Positions 24,413 to 33,041 of a stretch of DNA of 64,000 nt are shown piece by piece (within the stretch, counting starts at the first letter, position 1; each line of letters opens with the position of its first letter). The notes beneath the pieces were generated by a model. It saw nothing but the letters and a program-made list of their open reading frames with translations, searched no databases and had not been told where the DNA came from. The position numbers were made by a program, and so were the translations under genes. The DNA is from UBA5859 sp041940025 (GTDB taxonomy: Bacteria; Pseudomonadota; Gammaproteobacteria; UBA5859): contig JBGTSY010000005.1 of NCBI GenBank assembly GCA_041940025.1, forward strand, positions 94,041-158,040. The letters run 5' to 3'.

Positions 24413-24841
24413 TTAGTTAAGTTCAAATATTATTCTAACTTTGTCAGTGACATTAGTCTTTTCTACAAAACCGATGGCTTCTTTTGTTTCGGCGACATGT
24501 TCCACCACTGCCTGCTGGGAAGGCAGTATTCTTGGTGGAGAGCCCTCTCCAGCGAACAGTAAAGCAGACCAATGCCGATCCATTTGTCTGGTCGTGCGTC
24601 CGGTAACTTTGGAATAAAACTGATCCCTAAGTTCGATACTACCTTCCATATCTACCGGATTCGCCCGTTTACCATAAATTGTTTTGCGTTTTCGTCTCAA
24701 ATAGATGTCTTTTAGCTCTTCCTCGGTAATGTTTTCAATGCCGCTAAGCGGGTTACTAATTACAACAATTTCAGCAAAACTGGAGGGCGAGTAGCACAAA
24801 AAGATAAATATAATAAATGGGTAAAAATAATTTTTCTTCAT
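24413..24841 (-). CDS. Small PstS-like periplasmic binding protein, pair 1
   Basis: This 142-residue protein from the ATG at 24841 has a signal peptide (YFYPFIIFIFLCYSPSSFAE) and then a PBP_like (phosphate ABC transporter binding protein type) core. Key segments are IVVISNPLSGIENITEEELK, DIYLRRKRKTIYGK, RDQFYSKVTGRTTRQMDRHW and KEAIGFVEK. It is half the size of true PstS, and no ABC permease or ATPase is nearby. The 27582 protein is a paralogue with the same order of motifs. An in-frame ATG four codons upstream is also possible. The ligand is not known. Confidence 0.75.
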   Translation of the reverse strand: MKKNYFYPFIIFIFLCYSPSSFAEIVVISNPLSGIENITEEELKDIYLRRKRKTIYGKRANPVDMEGSIELRDQFYSKVTGRTTRQMDRHWSALLFAGEGSPPRILPSQQAVVEHVAETKEAIGFVEKTNVTDKVRIIFELN

Positions 24842-24853
24842 ATTAAGTTCCAT

Positions 24854-25596
24854 TTAATAAACTAGGTAGCAAATTGTAGATATTGGAGTATCCATTCTAT
24901 TAGTTGATTTATTTTTGAATAGGTTGACGTTAATGGATCTGTCCTTTGTCTACACTTAGATTTGTATACCGTCTTTTAATAAGCTGGACCCCCTAATGGA
25001 TAGGTTAATCGAGCAGGGGTGATAATGGATGTAGAAACTGACTAAAACAAAGAGAATCATGTCAATCCACTCTTTAGATCCAGATCCGCGCTTTTACAAT
25101 GGTACTATCCTTAGGAGAATTTCAACTATAGTTCAATAACTATTTCATCGCAATGATAAAAATATTAACAATGGAATCTATGAACTAGACTGAGTTTGAA
25201 AACAAAACTAGAACATAACTATCTAAAATAATGAGCAGTCACGCAACTTGTTTTGGTTATCATCTATATGATTGACATCATTTGGGCAAGTGTCAGTATT
25301 TCAGTCTTTTCGTATATTTGAAAATACCAATAGTAGCGGTTCGTAGCACACGCGCGAAAATGGAGAACCATAAAAGCATCTCTTTTATCTCATGCCTCTT
25401 CCACACTCGAGAAATGATCTAATTAATTGATTATTATATAAATAATAATGAAAACGTTTTATAAGGCAGGCTGGATTGTTTTTTTCCATTAGACTTAGTT
25501 AAACTCTTTCACTTGGCATTGGATAAAGGGTTGTCTTATCGTTCACTAAATATATAAAGAATGCTCTAATGTTCATTAGTCATTTAAATTATAAAA
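24854..25596. other. Long AT-rich intergenic region
   Basis: About 740 bases separate the divergent PstS-like and acyl-CoA ligase genes. I see no coding frame with a plausible protein and no RNA gene. Notable sites are an A/T-rich near-palindrome around 25433-25454 (ATTATTATATAAATAATAAT) and short homopolymers. Its length suggests complex control or the remains of a lost gene. Confidence 0.5.
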
Positions 25597-25625
25597 GACT
25601 CTACACTTGAAAATTATGTAGAGTC
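25597..25625. promoter_or_regulatory. Inverted repeat in ligase leader
   Basis: GACTCTACA and TGTAGAGTC are perfect nine-base arms separated by 11 bases, ending 28 bases before the ligase start. Either it is an operator (a TetR-type dimer site) or it forms a leader hairpin in the mRNA. A strong AGGAGG lies between it and the start codon. Confidence 0.55.
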
Positions 25626-25652
25626 GTTACGTACAAACAGAGGAGGGATGGT

Positions 25653-27437
25653 ATGGGCGTCATCAGTGAATTTCGTGCTTTACCTGAAGCGCGTAGCGGG
25701 GCAATGGCACCTATCAAACAAATTGGTGTTGGTCGGGGACTACGCATAATTTCCAAGGCATTAATAAAGAGTCGATTTAATCGGCAGGAGTTACCACGCC
25801 AAGGAATGTTGGCATTTTGGGATACCATGGGTCACCAGGAAGCGATCATTGATCCAAGTGGCGATCGCATTACCTTTAGCCAGTATAAGAACAGGGTATT
25901 AAAACTTGCGAATGCCTTTGATACTTTAGGCTTGAAGCAAGGGGATGCCTGTGCAGAGCTACTTTATAATGGTTCCACTTGGTTCGAAGTGAATGGTGCA
26001 TGTACGTTAATGGGGATTCAGATGCCGATGTTGAACTGGCATTTACGTCCAAATGAATTGGCGGAGTGTATTAATGCTGCGCAACCCAAGGCATTGATAT
26101 TTGATTCCGAATTTTTAGAAAAAATAGAGCCCATACTGAATGACATTCCTTCGGTCGCGCACCTAATCTTGGTGGGTTCTGAACCGAAGAAAGGGTTCTT
26201 AAGTTACGAGGAGATCACCGCACACGCTCAGCCTATTCTACCGCCGGGCAAGTTAGATATGGCGGCTCGTCCCTACAGTGGGGGTACCACAGGTACCCCG
26301 AAGTATATGAACATCAATCGAGAACGTTTGACCTCCGATAATGATGCAGATCGTCGTGGCGCCTCTAAATCAGATGTGGGACATTTCGCGATCATGCAGC
26401 TCACTGCGTTTCATCACTATAAGCTAGGGCAGATCAAAGATCCCATCACCCATAATGTACGCTCACTGATACCCGGACCGCTTTACCATGCCGGGGTGCA
26501 AGTGGGCGTGTTGCCTTTCTTTTTAGGGGGAACTGTGGTGCCGATGCGTAAGTTTACCGCAGAAGGGGTGCTGCAGTTGATAGAAAAAGAACGTATTAAC
26601 TGGACATTTGTGGCGCCCACAATGTTAGAGCGCATTTTAAAGTTACCTGATGAGGTGTTACATAAGTATGATCTGTCGAGCATGGTATCCATTATCTGTG
26701 CCGCCGCACCTTGCCCCCCGAAAGTGAAAAAAGACATCAATGCTTTGTTCAGAAAACAAGGGGCCAAAAACGATGTGTTTCATGAGTATTACGCGGCTTC
26801 AGAAACTGGGTTGGTCACTGTGTTAGCGCCAGAAGATTATCAGGTGAAAGAAAAAAGATACGATAGCGTGGGCAAAATTAGAGGCTGTGACTGCCGAATC
26901 TTTGATCCTGATACCAAGCAATGGGCTGAGATTGGTAAAGAAGGTAAAGTAATTATGCGTACGCCCACGGTTTACGGACTGGAATATGCGGGTGTCAGCG
27001 AAGATGATATGAAAAAATGCTTTGTGGAAGTGGATGGAGAACTCTGGTATGACGATGGCCTGATGGGATATACGGATGAAGACGGGTTTCTCTATCTCAC
27101 CTCTCGAGTAAAAGAGATGATCATCAGCGGTGGGGTGAATCTGTTTCCTAATGAGATAGAAAATGTAATTAAGAAACATGAAAAAGTAGCGGACGTAGCA
27201 GTGGTGAGAGGGCCAGATAAAGATTTGGGGGAGGTTCCCGTCGCAGTCATACAATTGGTTCCGGGTCAAACGACGACAGCTGAAGAAATACTGGAACATT
27301 GTAAACAAGAAGGGTTATATGGGTTTAAGCTGCCTAAAGTAATAGACTTTGATGACTTACCCAGAAATCTGGCCGGTAAGTTGCCAAAGAAGGAGATTGA
27401 GGCTCGCTATTGGCAGGGACAGGCCAGTCACGGTTAG
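25653..27437 (+). CDS. AMP-dependent acyl-CoA synthetase/ligase
   Basis: The enzyme would activate a carboxylic acid to its CoA thioester through an acyl-AMP intermediate. The 594 residues contain the ATP/AMP P-loop YSGGTTGTPKYM (about 208), the HEYYAASETGLVT motif, YDDGLMGYTDEDGFLYL, the hinge LTSRVKEMIISGGVNLFP and the catalytic Lys region NLAGKLPKKEIE near the end. This is the ANL-family fatty/aryl acid ligase pattern, with a slightly long N-terminus. AGGAGG sits six bases before the ATG at 25653; the ATG at 25648 is out of frame. A terminator follows. With the P450 it probably starts catabolism of a hydrophobic acid. Confidence 0.93.
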   Translation: MGVISEFRALPEARSGAMAPIKQIGVGRGLRIISKALIKSRFNRQELPRQGMLAFWDTMGHQEAIIDPSGDRITFSQYKNRVLKLANAFDTLGLKQGDACAELLYNGSTWFEVNGACTLMGIQMPMLNWHLRPNELAECINAAQPKALIFDSEFLEKIEPILNDIPSVAHLILVGSEPKKGFLSYEEITAHAQPILPPGKLDMAARPYSGGTTGTPKYMNINRERLTSDNDADRRGASKSDVGHFAIMQLTAFHHYKLGQIKDPITHNVRSLIPGPLYHAGVQVGVLPFFLGGTVVPMRKFTAEGVLQLIEKERINWTFVAPTMLERILKLPDEVLHKYDLSSMVSIICAAAPCPPKVKKDINALFRKQGAKNDVFHEYYAASETGLVTVLAPEDYQVKEKRYDSVGKIRGCDCRIFDPDTKQWAEIGKEGKVIMRTPTVYGLEYAGVSEDDMKKCFVEVDGELWYDDGLMGYTDEDGFLYLTSRVKEMIISGGVNLFPNEIENVIKKHEKVADVAVVRGPDKDLGEVPVAVIQLVPGQTTTAEEILEHCKQEGLYGFKLPKVIDFDDLPRNLAGKLPKKEIEARYWQGQASHG

Positions 27438-27455
27438 TTGTACGGTAAGGTAGGA

Positions 27456-27482
27456 AACGCCGCGTAAAGCGGCGTTTTTTTT
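27456..27482 (+). terminator. Intrinsic terminator of the ligase gene
   Basis: AACGCCGC pairs perfectly with GCGGCGTT around a GTAAA loop, followed by a run of eight or so T. It lies 19 bases after the ligase stop. Confidence 0.93.
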
Positions 27483-27581
27483 ATCTTGAGTCTTACTGTG
27501 ACAGAACAATTGGCAAACGATGAGTAAATTGGATAAAGTGCCGCTCAGAAGAATCCGACAAAAATACTGTGCTCAATGTAA

Positions 27582-28010
27582 ATGAATTGTTTCAAACTGA
27601 CGCGAATCTGTAGGCTACTGATACTTTCTCTAGCACTTTTTGTTGAAGTGCTATTAGCTCGCGAGTTAGTACTGGTGGTATCTAGTCACAGCTCAATCGA
27701 ATCGGTGAGCAAACAAACACTAGTGGATCTCTATTTAGGGCGTCAGCTCACACATCGCATACGGGTAGGGGATGTGATAACTCTGTCTTATCGAGATCTA
27801 TTCTATGAACGCCTCACCGGCCGGGACATCAGGCAGGTGGAATCTCTTTGGGCACAACGCCTGTTTACAGCCGAGGGTGTGCCGCCAGAAATGTTTCGCA
27901 AACTGGACAATGCATTAACCTGGGTTGAGCAGGAGCCTGACAGAGTATTGTATCTCGAAGCAAAAGATCTCACAGATGATCTGAAGGTGATATATGAATT
28001 GGGTGAATAA
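27582..28010 (+). CDS. Small PstS-like periplasmic binding protein, pair 2
   Basis: This 142-residue protein has a signal peptide (LLILSLALFVEVLLA). Its core shares with the 24413 protein LVDLYLGR, RDLFYERLTGRDIRQVESLW, LFTAEGVPPEMF and LTDDLKVIYELG. The first strand is ELVLVVSSHSSIESVS, where PstS proteins bind phosphate with Ser and backbone groups. No ABC transporter partner is present. Its 3' end overlaps the porin gene by 17 bases, so the two are translationally coupled. Codon use is less AT-rich than in pair 1, so the pairs have different histories. Confidence 0.75.
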   Translation: MNCFKLTRICRLLILSLALFVEVLLARELVLVVSSHSSIESVSKQTLVDLYLGRQLTHRIRVGDVITLSYRDLFYERLTGRDIRQVESLWAQRLFTAEGVPPEMFRKLDNALTWVEQEPDRVLYLEAKDLTDDLKVIYELGE

Positions 28011-29145
28011 GATAGGTTTACTGCCAATTTACAGGATTTTCACTGTTCTGGTTGTTTCGTTTCAGATCTGTCCGGCAGACAGCTATGCGGAACCGTCTTA
28101 TTATTTACCGAAAATATCCGGTTTCGGTTCGGTGGGAATGGGTATCTCTGACAATGCAGAGCCTTATTTAAGGGATTTGGAGGTGAGTAATCGTCTTAGT
28201 GTGGCAGGGTTCAATAAGGTTGGTATGCAATTGAATGGCTGGTTGCCGAAGGGTAACAGCTATATGATTCAGTTATTAGGCAAAAACAGTAATGATCACT
28301 TTGATATCAAGCTAGATTGGATGTTGCTGTCGAGGGAAATAACACCAGAGTTCACTGTACGCGCTGGGCTTTTGCGATTGCCTATGTACCTGTACTCCAA
28401 ATCTATCGAGGTTGGCAAAACCTATCCGTGGATATTGCCGCCGGAAGCGGTGTACGGTACTACCGAAACCACTAATTATCATGGTGTAGATTTAATCTAT
28501 CGCAAAAGTTTCGAAAAGTTGTCTTTTGAGCTGCAACCATTAATTGGGGAAACTCAAGATACTCTTCATTTATCTTCTCAGATTGGACTACTAGAGCTTG
28601 AAGCAAAATCCAGTCGTAACTTCGGTGTCTCTGGAAGAGTACTGGGGCCCAATTACATCTTCCACGGTTCTTATGTTCGCATCGATAACAAAGGTCCATT
28701 ATCAATTGTCGATACCGGGTTAGCTGAATCGAATAAAAGCACTGTCATTCAGGGCACCTATGAAATTTTTGCAATAGCTGTAAAAATTGAATTCGGAGAT
28801 TGGCATTATTTAATAGAATCGAGTCATCGTGGAACAAGCAATGATGACATCACTAATTCCGTTGATGGCTACTATTTTATGATGGGTTATAGAAATCGAA
28901 AATTTTTATACCATGTCACCTATTCAGTTTGGTATGACGACAACGATTTTGGCCAGTTTATTGGTAATCGAGATACTAAAGAAACTATTGTTGGAATCAA
29001 TTACGATTTAGATTCCAACCAAACCCTAAAATTACAATTGAACTATGGTGATCCGAAAAATGGTTCTATCGGTTTCTTTAGGAAACGTTCTCCAGATATC
29101 GACGATGTGTCTGCCTTGATGGTCAACTATAACTGGGTATTTTAA
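27994..29145 (+). CDS. Outer-membrane beta-barrel (porin-like), pair 2
   Basis: The 383 residues have a signal peptide (about 1-32), alternating strands and the barrel end LMVNYNWVF. Matching segments to the 23225 paralogue are SGFGSVGMGISDNAEPYL, LRLPMYLYSKSIEVGKTYPW, LPPEAVYG and NYGDPKNGSIGFF. The start overlaps the PstS-like gene by 17 bases. It could form a specific outer-membrane channel whose periplasmic mouth hands its solute to the binding protein; that is inference from the coupling. Confidence 0.75.
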   Translation: MNWVNKIGLLPIYRIFTVLVVSFQICPADSYAEPSYYLPKISGFGSVGMGISDNAEPYLRDLEVSNRLSVAGFNKVGMQLNGWLPKGNSYMIQLLGKNSNDHFDIKLDWMLLSREITPEFTVRAGLLRLPMYLYSKSIEVGKTYPWILPPEAVYGTTETTNYHGVDLIYRKSFEKLSFELQPLIGETQDTLHLSSQIGLLELEAKSSRNFGVSGRVLGPNYIFHGSYVRIDNKGPLSIVDTGLAESNKSTVIQGTYEIFAIAVKIEFGDWHYLIESSHRGTSNDDITNSVDGYYFMMGYRNRKFLYHVTYSVWYDDNDFGQFIGNRDTKETIVGINYDLDSNQTLKLQLNYGDPKNGSIGFFRKRSPDIDDVSALMVNYNWVF

Positions 29146-29187
29146 GATTCGTCTTATTGCTCAGCTCCATGTTTCGAAAATAAGTAA

Positions 29188-30204
29188 TTAGCGTTGGGAC
29201 TTTTGACCAAAACTCAAAATAGCATTTCCTAGTTCCTTTTCGATCTTGTGATGCAATTCGTTATGTATCCTGGTAGCGGCAGTTACTGCCGAGGTGGCGG
29301 ACTGTTTAATAGGCCATTCACGATGACCATAAATTTGTCCGCTACTGTCTGTTAGGGAAAATTTAAAGATCCCCTGATACCAATACCAGCCTTCGCGCAG
29401 TTCTAGTTGCGGTTGTGGCCAATCTAATAACAATAAATAATCGGACTTAGAGTTGTCATTGGTGATCACTCCTACCTTGGCCAGCGCATTTGCTGCGGAG
29501 GAAACAAATGCCTCGGCAGATGAGGAGTGTGCCTTCACTCGTATACGAATAGTGGATGCTATTTCATTGGATCGTTTGTTCAACTCCGCGATAGAGTAGT
29601 TGCTCGCCACGCCATGTCCGCTGGGATCCACTACCTGTAACATCTGCTGTATTTGGTGTCGTTGACGCTGTAATTCAATGGCGCTTTGTATGAAACCCAC
29701 TTGGCTCAATTTATCTTCATAGATCGCGCTGGCTCTTAGCTGTGTATTTGTTTCAGAGTCCAACTGTTGGATGCGCTCTCGAAACAATTGTAGCGCCTGT
29801 ACACGGGAGAGCGCCGCAAGCGCATGATACTGTTGGTTGTTGGGATCGTGCCAACTGTCCACTATTTGCACGGCGTGCAAGACTACCTCAGTATGCGTCT
29901 CAATTTGTTGTGCTGTTTCGCTACTGAACTCCGATTGTCCTGATTGCTGTAAGTAACTCTGCCTGTCCTGCATCCTAGCACGAATATTGACGCTGAAATT
30001 TTTTGCTAGTTCTGACCGCGCTCGATCTTGTGCGACTGTCAAACTGGGGCCGACGCCCGTGCCGACAATATGAGTCATAGTTGGATATGCGGCCGCTGGC
30101 CGATCCACCCATTGCGGTTTCGACATCTCTTCATTGTGTAAAGAGGCGCAACCTGAAATGAGCAGGACGAGCAGGATACTAGTCAGTAAGGATATTGGTT
30201 TCAT
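29188..30204 (-). CDS. LPP20-family lipoprotein with long C-terminal extension
   Basis: From the ATG at 30204, which avoids overlap with the upstream gene, the protein has 338 residues. A lipoprotein signal (SLLTSILLVLLISGCASL) is followed by the LPP20 domain: KPQWVDRP, HIVGTGVGPSLTVAQDRARS and ELAKNFSVNIRA, ending near HALAALSRVQAL. A further 200 or so residues have heptad-like helices (IQSAIELQRQRHQIQQML) and a beta domain (YLLLLDWPQPQLELREGWYW). It is the last gene of a four-gene lipoprotein operon. LPP20 proteins are outer-membrane lipoproteins of unclear function; the FlgP flagellar protein is one. Confidence 0.8.
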   Translation of the reverse strand: MKPISLLTSILLVLLISGCASLHNEEMSKPQWVDRPAAAYPTMTHIVGTGVGPSLTVAQDRARSELAKNFSVNIRARMQDRQSYLQQSGQSEFSSETAQQIETHTEVVLHAVQIVDSWHDPNNQQYHALAALSRVQALQLFRERIQQLDSETNTQLRASAIYEDKLSQVGFIQSAIELQRQRHQIQQMLQVVDPSGHGVASNYSIAELNKRSNEIASTIRIRVKAHSSSAEAFVSSAANALAKVGVITNDNSKSDYLLLLDWPQPQLELREGWYWYQGIFKFSLTDSSGQIYGHREWPIKQSATSAVTAATRIHNELHHKIEKELGNAILSFGQKSQR

Positions 30205-30205
30205 T

Positions 30206-31528
30206 TTACAATCCATATATAACGTTTGATCCAAGACGGTGGAAGACCATCAGTCTAAAGTCTCTGGGGAAAATTTCTATGGGGACAGCTTTTGTCTGAC
30301 TACCAAACAGTGGTCGCACTTGGTATTGACCTTTATCAAGAGGAATTTTTACAGCCCACCAACCACTGGGCAGAGTAGACCAGGTACGCGTGTCCGCGCG
30401 CTCTGAAGCGACGGTCGCCACATTGGCAATTAGACCGAGTAATGGGGCTTCTTGCGTGCTTTCTTTTACCACACGATGTTTCACCGCAACCCGCGCCACC
30501 GCCCTCGCGGTAATAGCAGGAATCTGTTGTGCAAGTGTTTGTTCGGCGACAGAATTCATATTCGCTATTAGTTCACCAGAATATGTAGCTTGGTTCATCT
30601 GAAAATAGGGCGGTTGCGTCAAACTGACTCTGCTCTGATGTCTGGGGATGGCAATTCTATACAGCTCACCATCTTTAGGATCCACGGCTTGAATCGCCAC
30701 TTCTTTGCGCAAGGGCGCCAAACCTTCCGCAAAAAGCAATAATAAATGACCCTGCTTTAAATAGCTTTTTTGTCTTCTCCAGTTTATTACACCGTACCGC
30801 TTTTGTAACTGTACTCGCTGCGCATGAAGATCAAGGTGGTCCATCAACCTTAGCATATCGAGGATTAAAAAATCTGGTGGCGATTGCTGACTTTCCTGAA
30901 ATGCGATCACTGCTTGTCGATAAGCGATGAGCGCCTGATCCCACTCTCCTCCCATTTCGAATACCACCCCCGACAGGTAGCGCGGAAAGGTATTTTGCGC
31001 AGGAATGCCGTTATTTTCATTCAGGCGATTTAAGGTCACATCCATTTGTAATACTTCTACTCTGGCGGAAGCCAGGTCGTCTAGTTCGAGGTAGTTTAGT
31101 ATTTTAAAAACATGGATATAGATTTGTTCAAATCCATGAGGAAGATAAGCTCGCTGCTGATCATTGATGGCTGATGCCAGTGTTTGTTCCGAAAGGCTAA
31201 TGGCGAGCAGGGGTTCCAATGCGGATTTGGCCGCTTCGAGGCTACGGTTACTTAAGGCAAATTCACCTTGCAAGCGCAGTATCACACTACGATTTAGCTC
31301 ATGTATGATTGCGCTTTTTTTGTCTCCTTTTATCTGTGTATCAAGGTAGGTTAAGGCAGACTCCAGCTTGCCTCTGTTTAGGTCTGTTTCAAAAATGCCA
31401 ATTTTTTGATCAAAAGTGACACATCCTGAAATCATCATCAATAACGCCATCGCTAACGCGAACTGAGGCGCATAACTACTATCCAGTTGTAAAAGATCAC
31501 ACCTGATGGTGATCTGATCGGCACACAT
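30206..31528 (-). CDS. TPR-type lipoprotein (COG3014-like)
   Basis: The 440 residues have a lipobox at MMISGC (about residues 31-36) after a long N-terminus, so the true start may be a later in-frame codon. The N-terminal half is helical with TPR-like repeats (ESALTYLDTQIKG, WDQALIAYRQAVIAFQE); the C-terminal half has SYLKQGHLLLLFAEGLAP. The HQSRV-type strand region and the GWWAVKIPLDKGQY end match COG3014 lipoproteins. It is encoded between LpoB and an LPP20 gene and is probably part of the same outer-membrane lipoprotein complex. Confidence 0.75.
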   Translation of the reverse strand: MCADQITIRCDLLQLDSSYAPQFALAMALLMMISGCVTFDQKIGIFETDLNRGKLESALTYLDTQIKGDKKSAIIHELNRSVILRLQGEFALSNRSLEAAKSALEPLLAISLSEQTLASAINDQQRAYLPHGFEQIYIHVFKILNYLELDDLASARVEVLQMDVTLNRLNENNGIPAQNTFPRYLSGVVFEMGGEWDQALIAYRQAVIAFQESQQSPPDFLILDMLRLMDHLDLHAQRVQLQKRYGVINWRRQKSYLKQGHLLLLFAEGLAPLRKEVAIQAVDPKDGELYRIAIPRHQSRVSLTQPPYFQMNQATYSGELIANMNSVAEQTLAQQIPAITARAVARVAVKHRVVKESTQEAPLLGLIANVATVASERADTRTWSTLPSGWWAVKIPLDKGQYQVRPLFGSQTKAVPIEIFPRDFRLMVFHRLGSNVIYGL

Positions 31529-31540
31529 CAGTGACTGAGA

Positions 31541-32155
31541 CTAGTATCTAAGTGTCGGTCGCTTAATGAATTTTTTAATCTTCTTTTGTCCCACCCATAC
31601 CTTGCGGTTGTCCGCCATGCTTATCATGGTTAGGTCTACTTGATAGTACCTGACTTGTTTTTTTGATGCCTGATCGATAATGGTATTAATAGTGCCTTTG
31701 AGCATATAGTCAGCACCAATCTCCTGTCCCATTGCTTTTCGAGTATCCGCGCGAGCGTGTAAGTCTTGATCTGCGCGCTCTTCTCTCACCTGTGTGCGCT
31801 CTGTTGAAGAAGCAACAAACTCCACGCGACCAGAATTGATCAAGGCGCGTTCCATATCGTTGACAAAGGTTTTCACATTAATGTGTTCATGACTGAGATT
31901 ACGAACATCGCCCACGATCACTACCGGCATCCTACCGGTGCGATTGCGGAAATCGGATATCCAGGGACGGTTAAGTGCATCTGTGATCATCTCTTCCGAA
32001 ACTAATCTGGAGTCGGTATCGTTCCAAGCGCCGCTCAAATCGACGACTTCCTCGCTTTGAATTCTATTGACGACCGTTCCGCAGCCGTTCAGCAAAGAGA
32101 CAGATAGTAGGCTAATCATTAAAATACTAGAAAACCTAAACTGACCTACAGCCAT
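31541..32155 (-). CDS. lpoB: LpoB-type penicillin-binding-protein activator lipoprotein
   Basis: LpoB is an outer-membrane lipoprotein that reaches through the periplasm to stimulate the peptidoglycan synthase PBP1b. The 204 residues have the lipobox LLNGC and the TolB-N-like domain of LpoB: ISDFRNRTGRMPVVIVGDVR, INVKTFVNDMERALINSGRV, GQEIGADYMLKGTINTI and NRKVWVGQKKIKKFIKR. The linker between the lipid anchor and the domain is short. It overlaps the upstream LPP20 gene by one base. In E. coli lpoB lies elsewhere; this LPP20/COG3014 setting suggests a dedicated paralogous system. Confidence 0.82.
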   Translation of the reverse strand: MAVGQFRFSSILMISLLSVSLLNGCGTVVNRIQSEEVVDLSGAWNDTDSRLVSEEMITDALNRPWISDFRNRTGRMPVVIVGDVRNLSHEHINVKTFVNDMERALINSGRVEFVASSTERTQVREERADQDLHARADTRKAMGQEIGADYMLKGTINTIIDQASKKQVRYYQVDLTMISMADNRKVWVGQKKIKKFIKRPTLRY

Positions 32156-32724
32156 TATTTACCTCCAGTTTGACGATCGAAAATGGAATCGGATTCAACT
32201 TGCATAAACTTTTTTAGAGAAGCGTTCATCGCATTGGTTTGTTGGACTATAGTGTTTATCTGCTTCTTGTCTAATTCCGCAAGGGAGTAGACCAGGTTAG
32301 TTTTTGGATCGCGCCATCGTCCTATTATTTTTGCACCTGCCAAATTGAGTTTAGAGACAGCTTCTATTTGTTGCGAGACGCTCCCTGAGCTGATGGTTTC
32401 GTCGGCACTATGGGCAGATCCGAGGTAATCATTAGAGACAACGTTCATATAGGAACTAAGCACCCTCGCCAGCTCGGCTCTAGCTCGATTATCTGCGGTG
32501 CTGAGTTGTAAAGACTCGCTTCCCATAGCGGGTGCCGAGCCCACTCCATGGAACAGTCTACCCTTTTTGTTTTTAAGGATTTGAGTGCCTTCGTTTACCC
32601 AAGCAGGAGCCCCCTTAATGTTTAAATCGCTTTCAACGACGGTTTTACCCGAACATGCCGCCAATGTGAACAAAAAGAGTGTGAGTAATAACCAAGTTTT
32701 GGTTTGAGATTCGGTGCTATCCAT
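32155..32724 (-). CDS. LPP20-family lipoprotein
   Basis: The 189 residues have a lipobox (FTLAAC) and an LPP20 domain: APAWVNEGTQILKNKKGRLF, HGVGSAPAMGS, STADNRARAELARVLSSYM and a KIIGRWRDPKTNLVYSLAEL end. It is the first gene of the operon running left to 29188 and overlaps lpoB by one base. The C-terminal helix NTIVQQTNAMNASLKKFM may mediate assembly. The operon's promoter should lie in 32725-33041. Confidence 0.82.
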   Translation of the reverse strand: MDSTESQTKTWLLLTLFLFTLAACSGKTVVESDLNIKGAPAWVNEGTQILKNKKGRLFHGVGSAPAMGSESLQLSTADNRARAELARVLSSYMNVVSNDYLGSAHSADETISSGSVSQQIEAVSKLNLAGAKIIGRWRDPKTNLVYSLAELDKKQINTIVQQTNAMNASLKKFMQVESDSIFDRQTGGK

Positions 32725-33041
32725 GGTATTTGTCCTATTTCTATTGCGTCATTTAAGTGTACATCGGATTATTTTATCCAACCTAGTAAAATTGAGGTGA
32801 AAAATCAAAATGCAGGCTGACTATGAGTTGTTTGAGACTTGGCGTCATTTTAAGACGATAGTTATTTGAGCGTTTTGACATAAATGGGATAAAGAAAGGC
32901 GAAATAATCGTAAATATCGATAATGAGCGCATGAACTGCTCAGTAGAGCTTCCAATGTAATTCTATCCATGAGGCTGCCGCTACATACTATCGAATAGAG
33001 CTTTCCTAGGGATTGTTTGGTAAAACAAAGGGATCTTTGGC
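32725..33041. other. Intergenic region between divergent envelope genes
   Basis: About 317 bases between the LPP20 operon (left) and the small beta-barrel gene (right). I see no coding frame of credible composition, no terminator and no strong palindrome. It must hold both promoters; AT-rich segments near 32762-32800 and 32900-32925 are candidates. Confidence 0.4.

Noticed and set aside
24854..25596. A hidden small gene or sRNA in the long intergenic gap
   Set aside because: I found no frame with plausible composition, no terminator and no conserved-looking structure apart from the leader inverted repeat.
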